Source: Haliclystus octoradiatus
Taxonomy: Eukaryota > Cnidaria > Staurozoa > Stauromedusae > Haliclystidae
Length of the DNA: 64,000 nt
Direction of reading: 5' to 3'
Assembly: GCA_916610825.1 (NCBI GenBank)
Contig: OU744446.1
Location: 5,031,001 to 5,095,000 of the forward strand
Shown here: positions 41,601-47,682 of the stretch, in pieces
How the letters are laid out: the number at the start of each line of letters is the position of its first letter
Numbering within the stretch: position 1 is the first letter of the stretch
Notes under the pieces: model-generated
What the model was told of the DNA's origin: nothing
What the model saw: only the letters and a program-made list of their open reading frames with translations
Databases searched by the model: none
Program-made: the position numbers and the translations under genes

Positions 41601-44600
41601 TTTTGAGCTTTTGAATTGGTTAGAAAGCTATTTAAATGGTCGTTCGCAACAAGTAGTTATTGGAAATTCTTTATCGTCATCAATAAATGTTACTAGCGGG
41701 GTACCGCAGGGTTCTGTTTTGGGACCTTTATTGTTTCTAATTTATGTAAATGACATTGATTCTTGTTTAAAGCAGAATTGTGAAGTTGAACTTTTCGCTG
41801 CTGATGCTAAATTTTCAGTTGGTCGTTACACTAACTCAGACGATAATGCACTCCAATACACGCTTGACGCTTTTTGTGATTGGGCAAATGCCTGGCAACT
41901 TCAAATCGCCATAGAAAAATGCGATGCTATCTCTTTTGGAAATAAGAACTTATCCATAAGCAAATATTATCTGAATAGTGAAGAAGTTGTTAGAATAGAT
42001 AAAGTTAGAGATCTTGGTGTTATTATATGTTCTGATTAAAAGTCATCAAGTCACTATGCTAATATCGCTGGTAAAGCTCATTCAGCATCTTACCTTATAT
42101 ATATATATTCAACTGTTTCTCTTCTAAAGACCATAGATGTCTAATAAAAGCCTATACAACGTATGTACGTCCTATATTGGAGTCTAACTCACCAGTATCA
42201 TGCCAGTATGGAGTCCTTATTTATTAAAAGATGTTAAATGCATAGAAAAAGTTCAACAGAGATTTACAAAACGCGTATGCCGAAAATGTTCAAATTCTGA
42301 TAATTCTGATTATTGTACTCGACTTAAGATGCTAGGTTTGGCTTTCTTTAGAAGTTCGGCGAATTTACGCCGATCTATGTATGGTTTACAAAGTTGTTAA
42401 TGGAATGGTTGATTTAAAAAAAGAAATGTTTCTTGCCTCTCACAAAACCAAAACTAGAGGACATTCTCAGAAATTATATCAAAGGCATTTACCTGTTAAT
42501 AACACTGTAGCTAATATATTTGCAAACCGCGTAATACCAATATGGTTTTCTCACTTTCTCCAACTTGTAGGTCTCTCAAATCAGAACGAGGCGTGCGGAT
42601 GACTCCATACCACTATATATGCTCTTAGTATAGATGTTCATCGTATTTAGAAAGCTTTCATGAAAATATATTATGTTTCTATTCAGATACAGTCATTTAA
42701 AGTCCATATGGGGGTATATCTTATTTTAGTGTAATGCTGGTTTTTCATTTTTTTCTTTTCATTGGGTATTAGATCTTTTATATCAGAACGAGGCATGCAT
42801 ATCATTAAATAACAATTGACAACGTCTAGTTTTTTGCATTTCTTTCTATAATGCTCTGCATATCCGCATCTAGCACTCTATTGATGTTTTGCCACCAATA
42901 AAGTTACCAATTGTTGGTTCGTTTGTGTCCTTCAAAAAAGAATCTGCCTTTGGCAAAAATGTGCCTTACGTATGAAATTATATAAGATTAACAATATTTT
43001 TTTCAGATATAGATGAAGGTGCATATTGGTTAATATGCAAGAAGATTTTAATTCGCGATAGTTCCATACGTCACAAAACTAGGTTAAAAATTATTCAAAA
43101 AAATGTTCACATACTTGTAGTTCTCTCAAATGACAACGAGAAATGCAGGTGACTTGATAAAGCTATTATGTGTAGTTCTTAGATGTGTATCAAGACAAGT
43201 TAAAAATTTCATGAAAATATATCTTGCTTTTATATAGATACTTCCATTCAAGCTGTAGGTAGCATTTTAGGGTTCCTCACATTGCAGGTTGTCCCTTTCT
43301 CCAACTTGTAGTAGGTCTATCCAATCAGTCTTGTGAAAAAAAGCTTTTAGCTTATTCAAGTTCTGAATAAATGATGATGATGATGACGATAAATGGATAT
43401 ATTATTATATATAGTTCTTAGATGTGTAGTCGAGACAATGGAAAAGATTTTTGAAAATACATCATGTATTTATCATTAGATACAGCCAATGGAGTTGATC
43501 TAGGTTGTATCTTAGGGTTTTTCAAAATGCCGGTCTTCCATTTTCTCCAAAATTTATACGTCTCTGAAATTAGAATGAGGCATTACCGATGAATACATAT
43601 CTGTAAATGTAGTTTTTAGACTGTATCGGATTTAAGTAGAAAAGTGAAGTAATAACTAGCAATTATAGTTATTTACCATAATCATTCCATAAATTAAATG
43701 CTTCGATTAAACTACAGGTGATAAATAGTGACTTAGAATATCGCGATAGGGAATTAACCGATAAGTTTAATCAGGAAAATGGATAAGTTGATGAAAAATC
43801 CCTTTAAGAAACGGAAGTATTAGCTACCAATTATAGCTATTTCTAAATTACTTGTTTTGATTAAAATCGGATTGAAATACAAGTGTTCAGTAGTAAAAAA
43901 ATCCTGATAGCCTAAGTTTAATGAGGAAAATTAATAAGTTGATGATAAAGCCGGTCAAGACACGGACATTTGTGCACTATAGCAAGGTATTCTATTGATA
44001 CACTTATTTGTGAAGTATTAGCTACCAATTATAATTATTAACCATGAATTTGTTTGGATGAAATTATACGTATTTAATAGTAAAGAATATCGGCTTTTGT
44101 AGCGATAAGTTTAATGAGGAAAATTAATAAGTCGATGATAAAACCTGTAAAGATACTAACTTTTGTGCACTAGAGCAAGGTATTATACTGATGCACCTCT
44201 ATATGAATTATTGCTTACGAGTTATAGTTGTTAGCGATGAATTTGTTGGATTACATTATACGTGTTTATTAGTAAAGAATATCGGCTTTTGTACAAATAA
44301 GTTTAATGAGGAAAATTGAGAAGTCGATGATAAAACCCGTAAAGATACGAACTTTTGTGCATTTTAGAAAGGTATTATACTGATGCACCTTTATATGAAG
44401 TATTACTTACGAATTATAGTTACTCACCATAAATTTGTTTGAATTAAATTATACGTGTTTAATGGCAAAGAATATCGGCTTTCGTATCGATAAGTTTAAT
44501 AGCAAAGAATATCGGCTATTGTACCGATAAGTTTAATGAGGAAATCTATAAGTCCATGAAAAAACCCGTAAAGATACGAACTTTTGTGCACTAGAGCAAG

Positions 44601-46093
44601 GTATTATACTGATGCACCTCTATATGAAGTATTACTTACGAGTTATAGTTGTTAAGCGATGAATTTGTTTGGATAAAATTATACGTGTTTATTAGTAAAG
44701 AATATCGGCTTTTGTACAAATAAGTTTAATGAGGAAAATTGAGAAGTCGATGATAAAACCCGTAAAGATACGAACTTTTGTGCATTTTAGAAAGGTATTA
44801 TACTGATGCACCTTTATATGAAGTATTACTTACGAATTATAGTTATTAACCATGAATTTGTTTGGATTAAATTATACGTGTTTAATGGCAAAGAATATCG
44901 GCTTTCGTATCGATAAGTTTAATAGCAAAGAATATCGGCTATTGTACCGATAAGTTTAATGAGGAAATCTATAAGTCCATGAAAAAACCCGTAAAGATAC
45001 GAACTTTTGTGCACTAGAGCAAGGTATTATACTGATGCACCTCTATATGAAGTATTACTTACGAGTTATAGTTGTTAAGCGATGAATTTGTTTGGATTAA
45101 ATTATACGTGTTTATTAGTAAAGAATATCGGCTTTTGTACAAATAAGTTTAATGAGGAAAATTGAGAAGTCGATGATAAAACCCGTAAAGATGCGAACTT
45201 TTGTGCATTTTAGAAAGGTATTATACTGATGCACCTTTATATGAAGTACTACTTACGAATTATAGTTATTAACCATGAATTTGTTTGGATTAAATTATAC
45301 GTGTTAATAGTAAAGAATATCGGCTTGTTTCCCGATGAGGTTAAAGGGGAAAATGTTTCCCGATGAGTTTACCCAAAGCAATGGTAGATGATAACAGAGT
45401 AAAACGACGTGGCGCATTTATTGGAGTCATTTTTCAATTGTTTATTTAGACATTTCCCGCTTTTCTACATAAACTCTTCGAGAAAATTTTAAAAATCGCG
45501 CGTGTTATTTATTGTTCTCGCGCGGGAAAATTTTAAGTTTAACGTAGAAAAATTTACAAAATGGCGGTTATCGTGGAAATTTCACGTAGAAAATCGCAAA
45601 AATAAAATTTTCTACATAAAACTTTTCTTCATTAAAACATGTAATCGTTTAATAGTGAGAAATTCCTTCCTACCTTTTCTTAAAAATCAACATTCATTAT
45701 AAAAGATCTAGATAAGACCTATCGGACCTCGATAATTTAATTGGAAAATATCAATTTGAAAATTTTCAACAAAGTTTCATCTTTTTTGGAATTACTGCTC
45801 ATAGGAAGGTGATCCATTGATTTAGCCTGGCTCGCAGTCCGTCGTATTGGGCCTAAGTAGATGAGTCAAGTGTGTGTGGTGACTTTGTCCTGTACTCCTG
45901 TGTGTAACCTAGCTAGGACCCTTGGGCCTTGCCCAAGCGCCAACTCCAAGGGCCTAGTAAGACCAACACTAATTTAAGTTGAGCTACATTTTACAAGTTA
46001 CCATACCTGGACATCCAATAAATCCACAGTGAGAAACAAAACACTTTTATCTTGAGCCCAGCGTACATTTGGATTGAGAATAGGATTCGACAT
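14669..46093 (-). CDS. HACD3: HACD3: very-long-chain (3R)-3-hydroxyacyl-CoA dehydratase 3 (gene model incomplete, two exons not found)
   Basis: HACD proteins perform the third step of very-long-chain fatty acid elongation in the ER membrane; HACD3 adds an N-terminal CS (p23-like) domain. Exons seen, in coding order: 46093-46007 (ATG, NPNVRWAQDK), 27955-27913 (ITDHTLRFK), 27354-27281 (GHGAHGKSLYQFE), 26733-26673 (TPRQVQFHLQKG), 25862-25738 (DPWPRLL, then acidic linker), 21944-21834 (YLTVYNGAQ, first membrane helices), 20944-20817 (CQLAAFIEIINPLLGVV), 18819-18707 (LGRNFVLF, WSLIEVI), 17289-17158 (LPSPLNFSFYFPYFLVVYL), 14745-14669 (basic tail ending KTKRN, a KxKxx ER-retrieval pattern, then TAA). 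All have GT-AG borders. Phases agree except at two gaps: between 25738 and 21944 (short linker) and between 18707 and 17289. The second gap should encode the RYSFY to YPLG region with the catalytic Tyr and Glu. Intron 1 is 18 kb and full of satellite DNA. Orthology rests on residue-level similarity across all exons. Confidence 0.9.
14843..15217 (+). mobile_element. SINE family 1, tRNA-derived, near full-length
   Basis: The head looks like a tRNA: a degenerate A box (TTACCTCAGACGGCAGAGC) and a B box (TGTTCAAATCCCCC). The body contains CATCAAATGAGTACCATC and GCGCATTGACAATCGAGACC, and the end is AGGGCGACACCGTCTAC. The same body occurs in reverse at 19623-19986. RNA polymerase III transcription is expected for the family. 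An open frame on the opposite strand is incidental. Confidence 0.85.
16480..16570 (-). mobile_element. Possible Penelope-like element terminal fragment
   Basis: On the minus strand the sequence reads GAGGATGTCATATTAGTACC, followed by AGTCGAAACGTCGC. A phrase of the type GA(A/G)GATG...GTCGAAACGT is common in the untranslated ends of Penelope-like elements. Only this phrase supports the call. Confidence 0.3.
17300..18700. other. HACD3 intron region where the catalytic exon is expected but not seen
   Basis: The flanking exons (18819-18707 ending in phase 2, and 17289-17158 starting with two bases of a split codon) require an exon of length 3n+2 here. I searched both strands by eye for a Y-P-L/V-G motif followed by E and found none. 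The block 18105-18175 resembles part of the MITE at 58781 (ATCACGTGACTGGCATC), and 18361-18520 is a degenerate copy of the GTTCATGAAC family. Confidence 0.55.
18899..19102. mobile_element. MITE with imperfect terminal inverted repeats (about 200 bp)
   Basis: The left end ATAATTGAAAATAGTC is mirrored by GACCATTTTCAATTATAA at the right. Internally the phrase GTGAAACTTTGAGTAG occurs twice. No coding capacity. It lies in a HACD3 intron. Confidence 0.65.
19623..19986 (-). mobile_element. SINE family 1, full-length copy
   Basis: On the minus strand the tRNA-like head has a good A box (TTAGCTCAGATGGCAGAGC) and B box (TTGTTCAAATCCCCC), followed by the same body and the same GGTGAAACCGTCTAC end as at 14843. 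It is the best preserved copy of the family in the window. Confidence 0.88.
20238..20424. mobile_element. MITE of the ACCTGTTATAAC family (mariner/pogo-type ends)
   Basis: It begins ACAGTGAAATCTAAATATAG and ends GCTATAACAGGTTTGACTG. It shares AGAGGTAGATAAATTGA and TATAGAGGTGA with copies at 46894, 49879, 54589 and 63640. Expected TA target duplication is not clear in this diverged copy. Confidence 0.72.
21340..21730. mobile_element. Degenerate relative of the GTTCATGAAC family with an internal decamer array
   Basis: The left part holds TGTTCATGAAC and GTTCATGAACAGTTTATG. The middle is a GCCTATAAGC minisatellite, and the right part holds GTTTATAAACTGCTCC. Ends resembling CCCTGTGAAACAG and CTGGGAAAAAG suggest a related, diverged element. 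Boundaries are approximate. Confidence 0.45.
21526..21635. repeat. Minisatellite of the 10 bp unit GCCTATAAGC
   Basis: About ten head-to-tail copies with minor variants (GCCTATATGC, GCCTAAGAGC). The unit is nearly its own reverse complement, differing at two mirrored positions. Confidence 0.85.
22709..23210. mobile_element. GTTCATGAAC-family MITE, largest copy
   Basis: Terminal inverted repeats: CCCCTGCGAAAACAGTTCAG at the left, mirrored by CTGAACTGTTTTTCACAGGGG at the right. The interior consists almost wholly of the perfect palindrome GTTCATGAAC and one-base variants, linked by short spacers such as TGTGCGTGAGA and AAATTGGGGCCATTTAAC. No coding capacity. No target duplication could be defined. 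It lies in a HACD3 intron. Confidence 0.85.
23409..23637. mobile_element. MITE of the CTACTGAAAACC family, copy 1
   Basis: Starts CATTATGAATCTCGGG, ends CGATATTCATAATGTTA, inverted with respect to each other. The inside contains GAATCGCTACTGAAAACC and TTCTCATTCTACTGAAATGC, shared with copies at 55585-55805 and 58505-58742. Confidence 0.72.
23671..25533. mobile_element. hAT-type element (1863 bp), non-autonomous
   Basis: The ends CAGGGCTTGAAATAA and (reverse complement) CAGACCTTGAAATAA form 15 bp inverted repeats. The flanking octamers are CCTGGAGC (23663-23670) and CCTGGAAC (25534-25541), a 7 of 8 match. GACCGG-rich subterminal repeats lie at both ends. Interior frames resemble no transposase. 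It carries a nested foldback MITE at 24553-24768. Confidence 0.78.
24553..24768. mobile_element. Foldback MITE, about 60-70 bp inverted arms
   Basis: The left arm (AGGTTACCACATGCTTGC, then TTTGTATTCATATTTAC) returns in reverse complement at the right (AATATGAATACAAACATG, then GTGGTAACC). The centre reads GTTGGGAGACATTCGG and GTGTCGCCCAAC. Nearly the same centre occurs in the hairpin at 29458-29655. Confidence 0.82.
26184..26279. mobile_element. GTTCATGAAC-family MITE, minimal copy (96 bp)
   Basis: CCCCTGCGAAAACAGTTTAG at the left end, CATGAACTGTTTTTTCGCTGGGG at the right. Between them are only a few decamer units and the AAATTGGGACAACTTAGC linker. It shows the smallest complete form of the family. 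Confidence 0.8.
26357..26462 (+). mobile_element. SINE family 2, tail fragment
   Basis: Shares GGCGTCTGGAAGGACATCC and CTAACCAACCACCTCAGTGA with the copy at 53608-53768. The tRNA-like head is missing. Confidence 0.68.
26573..26656 (-). mobile_element. SINE family 1, head fragment
   Basis: On the minus strand: TTACCTCAGATGGAAGAGTG (A box region), CTTCAGATCTGATCAC, then TGGCTCAAATCCCC (B box region). The body is absent. Confidence 0.65.
28120..28868. mobile_element. Large foldback element with inverted arms of 200 bp or more
   Basis: Left-arm phrases AGTGTCTGTAA, GTGCTTTTACAGG, GTTCTGGCTTGGCTAAAT and GACTTTATTCCAGCC reappear in reverse complement and reverse order at 28600-28860 (ATTTAGCCAAGCCAGAAC, CCTGTAAAAGCACGC, TTACAGACACT). 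No coding capacity. It lies in intron 1 of HACD3. The exact ends are approximate. Confidence 0.72.
29458..29655. mobile_element. Foldback MITE with about 80 bp inverted arms
   Basis: Left arm AAAGGGTTACTGCACGGCAG, then GTGTTTGGGTTCTCTG; the right arm mirrors it (CAGAGAACCCAAACAC, then CTGCCGTGCAGTAACCC). The loop region carries GTTGGGAGACACTCG and CGTGTCTCCCAAC, as in the copy at 24553, although the outer arms differ. Confidence 0.85.
29725..30310. repeat. Diverged tandem duplication (two copies, about 370 bp apart)
   Basis: GGGGGCGGCCAC is followed by AATATT at 29731 and again at about 30153. In each copy it is followed by a phrase like GGAAAACA and by GACATGCTTGAAATATTA or GACATGCTGAAAATATTA, and then by CTGCAGACTGG or CTGCAAACTGG. 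The copies are clearly related but diverged. Function unknown. Confidence 0.65.
30690..38050. repeat. Satellite array, about 37 monomers of about 200 bp
   Basis: Each monomer contains TTGCTATAGTGCACAAAAGT, then TTTTTCATCGACTTATTC and CCTCATTAAACTTATCGG. Two main variants follow: type A with TTACTACTGAACACGTG and ATCAAAACAAGTCATTTTG, and type B with TTGATCAGTACTAAACTC and TAATCCACGCCAATTCATGG. The first monomers (30974-32180) are nearly all A; from 32184 on, A and B alternate in AAB and AB patterns, with blocks of about 400-1200 bp repeated almost exactly (for example 31780-32470 and 33183-33860). The first and last monomers are diverged. Confidence 0.95.
38275..38330. mobile_element. 56 bp perfect hairpin insertion
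   Basis: Two perfect 23 bp inverted arms, starting CCATAGTTTATAGAGAC, around a 10 bp loop. Comparison with the sister repeat units shows that the segment is an insertion flanked by a 5 bp duplication TATGT (38270-38274 and 38331-38335). It is far smaller than typical MITEs. Confidence 0.85.
38596..38795. mobile_element. Pogo/Tigger-like MITE, copy 1 (200 bp)
   Basis: Left end CAGTGTAACCCGCTTATG, right end ACTTAAGCGAGTTACGCTG, flanked by TA. It is inserted into a tandem-repeat unit, so the empty site can be read from the sister units. Internal phrases such as TTCGGATAACTGCAAAT are shared with copies at 48241 and 56812. Confidence 0.85.
39034..39407. other. AT-rich spacer, nothing recognised
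   Basis: Lies between the 225 bp tandem repeat and an (ATATC)n microsatellite. No gene or known repeat seen. Confidence 0.5.
39408..39474. repeat. (CATAT)n microsatellite
   Basis: About 12 imperfect pentamer copies. A second tract of the same unit lies at 41196-41252. Confidence 0.9.
39480..40087 (+). pseudogene. LINE fragment (CR1/jockey-like): ORF2 C-terminus and 3' end
   Basis: Across small frameshifts it reads ENVQRSFTRYV, YLNLESLELHRLKFDL, SLRGHSLTLYPTKSF, then CKHYFANRIIKPWNSLPEE, the typical tail of CR1/jockey/L2-like reverse transcriptase proteins. The 3' untranslated part runs from about 39900 and ends in a (CATA)n tail (40066-40087). The same 3' end occurs at 9141-9346. Confidence 0.78.
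40088..41195 (+). pseudogene. Second LINE fragment: reverse transcriptase C-terminal region
   Basis: An open frame runs to a stop at 40845. It reads FQKKVMRSMLNAPKN, SSHKLTVQTGRH and CPVCNKDDIDDEIHLLCFC, the C-terminal part of a different LINE family (helical segment followed by a C..C...H...C zinc-knuckle-like motif). The family usually continues after this point, and the next frame reads NNVLGAFVLNSYRARGL, so a frameshift is likely near 40740-40840. The fragment starts directly at the (CATA)n tail of the preceding LINE; an A-rich stretch lies at 40904-40922. Its 3' border is uncertain. Confidence 0.75.
41196..41252. repeat. (CATAT)n microsatellite preceded by (ACA)n
   Basis: Pentamer tract directly preceding the LINE reverse transcriptase fragment; ACAACA repeats lie at 41182-41202. 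Confidence 0.88.
41255..42545 (+). pseudogene. Dead non-LTR retrotransposon reverse transcriptase (CR1/jockey-like)
   Basis: Motifs appear in order: QNYRPISLTCIACKVMEK, DKQCGF..RRST, AVYIDFKKAFDTVTH, SGVPQGSVLGPLLFLIYVND, then ELFAADAKFS where FADD is expected. A frameshift at about 41600 separates the first motifs from the rest, and stops lie at 42037 and beyond. One catalytic aspartate is replaced by alanine. The C-terminal part (VQQRFTKRVCRKC, ANIFANRVIPIW) is similar in kind to the fragment at 39480. The endonuclease half is missing. Confidence 0.85.
42546..43640. repeat. Third tandem repeat, about four degenerate units of 230-280 bp
   Basis: Recurring phrases: CTTTCTCCAACTTGTAG, GTCTCTCAAATCAGAACGAGGC, TAGTTCTTAGATGTGTA and TCATGAAAATATAT. 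The units are strongly diverged. A (GAT)n tract lies at 43372-43390. It follows the LINE fragment and borders the right satellite array. Confidence 0.65.
43640..45335. repeat. Inverted satellite array, right arm, about eight monomers
   Basis: In reverse complement it contains the same core as the left array (GTGCACAAAAGT, CATCGACTT, CCTCATTAAACTTATCGG). The part following the core reads GCCGATATTCTTTACTA, as in the first monomer of the left array, not as in variants A or B. A block of about 420 bp is repeated (44460 and 44882). Confidence 0.93.
45701..46006. other. HACD3 intron 1 close to exon 1
   Basis: Unique-looking sequence. A short imperfect hairpin, CTAGGACCCTTGG to CCAAGGGCCTAG, lies at 45912-45958. 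No other feature seen. Confidence 0.45.
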
Positions 46094-46893
46094 TACAAAG
46101 ATAAATTGGAACTTACAAAGTTTGCAAGCTACGTATGTTCGGAAATTTTGATTGAAATGAAATCCGCCCTCATGAAAACAAGCACATGAATTCGAGGTGC
46201 AGAAGTGTTCTCAGATTTCTAGTACTTTAACTCAGATGGTCGTTATACAAAGGTTCTCATGTTGACTAGATATTAATTAAGATGTTCCTGCATTGTTATG
46301 ATGTCAATGAAGTAATAACGAAATGTATAGCTTGTAACTCTAATGAGATGTGTAGCCTTCTTGGAGATAGATGAACAAAGACCTTAACTTGAAACTCACA
46401 TGATATAATATTTGATAGAAACAAGTACCTTCTGTAAACTTTTCAAGAATCCAATTTTATAAATCAAGAAGGGACTTAAACCGTAAACTGACTAAGTTGT
46501 CTAAAAGCCTATATCTTTTACCAGACACTAAATTGACAGACAGCATACAAAATTGGACCATCTTATTCATTAAATTAAAAGCATTTAATAAATTGCCTGA
46601 TTAATGAATTTGATGGTTGCTAATTAAAGCATGAAGCTATTGGTAGCAAATATTGAATGCCTGATTATTTGCACTTTTTATAATTTTTAAAAATATTTAT
46701 AAATTTTTGATGAATTATACCTTGAAATTAGAGTTTCGTTGATTGGCAACAACTAATTTGTATAATTTTAATTCAGCTGAGATGTTTTTCATTTGATGAC
46801 AAACATTTTAAACAATTAATTCTCAAAATTCTGCTACTGTAACTTTTTTAATAATTTTGTTTCTTTTTCTTTAGAAAATTGATCAATCCACAA
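46094..46893. other. Upstream region of HACD3
   Basis: Starts directly upstream of the HACD3 ATG and so should contain its 5' UTR and promoter. No TATA box or other element can be called with confidence. No gene seen. Confidence 0.5.
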
Positions 46894-47077
46894 GCTACGG
46901 TGAAACCTGTATATAACGGCCAGCTTTGAGAGGTAGATAAATTGACCACTATAGACAGGTGGCCTTTATATACAGGTTTGATTCAATAGAAAATACTATT
47001 TTAATCATTGCAAGAGTGACCACTATAGACAGGTGGCTGCTGTATAGAGGTGACCGTTATAACAGGTTTGACTGTAT
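46894..47077. mobile_element. MITE of the ACCTGTTATAAC family, best preserved copy
   Basis: Left end CGGTGAAACCTGTATATAAC, right end CGTTATAACAGGTTTGACTG, TA on both sides. The interior has the mirrored phrases GACCACTATAGACAGGTGGC, seen twice. It lies between SNX27 and HACD3. Confidence 0.83.
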
Positions 47078-47682
47078 TATGTAATTGTGTAATTATTTCT
47101 CGACAATTGTTGTAAAGGTTACAATATCATTTGTGTTGATTACATATATAATTTGTTATTATTTATAATCATGATACAACATTTAACATATAAAAAAGAA
47201 TAAAATAATTATGTAAACTACAACAGATTAAATTTAAATATTAAAAATTATTTTATTGTTCTAATTAAAGTGATATCACTACACAAGAAACCAAAAGCTG
47301 TGAAAATCCTATAAAAATTATGTGAATTTGGCTTTAAAATCTATGCAAATAAAATGATACATTCAAAACCAAGTATATTTTTTGGGTTTATGATCAAATT
47401 CAATATATTTTTAAGATATGTTTTCAAGGTTCAATTTGAGTAGTGATATCTAGAAAATATTTCTCATAAAACTTTGTAATAATGTGTAAGTATTGTTGCT
47501 TATACCAAAATGATCTGTTCTATTATTAAAGCTACCGAACAGCCTGCCTTGTAATACAAATAATCTTCAAACAAAATTCAAACTTATTTTTCTATTTGAT
47601 TAATTTGATATTATTGAAAGCTATTTGATCAACATGTAAACTTGTTTACTATAATTATATTACATTAAAAAAAGTTTGTTAT
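47078..47682. other. SNX27 3' flank
   Basis: Contains the SNX27 3' UTR on the minus strand. A possible polyadenylation signal AATAAA (complement TTTATT at about 47251) is present. Otherwise AT-rich, with no gene. Confidence 0.45.

Larger units (their letters stand above)
30318..45700. mobile_element. Candidate giant foldback-type element with satellite-array arms
   Basis: Two arrays of one satellite, left 30690-38050 and right 43640-45335, stand in opposite orientation. Both are bordered on the outside by short GAAAAGTTTAATG/GAAGAAAAGTTT motifs (30355-30435 on the plus strand, 45595-45640 on the minus strand). The 5.6 kb between the arrays holds other tandem repeats and LINE fragments but no intact transposase. 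The outermost left monomer resembles the right-array monomers more than its own neighbours. Exact termini and a target duplication were not found, so the element status is inferred. An alternative is one array split by an inversion. Confidence 0.5.
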
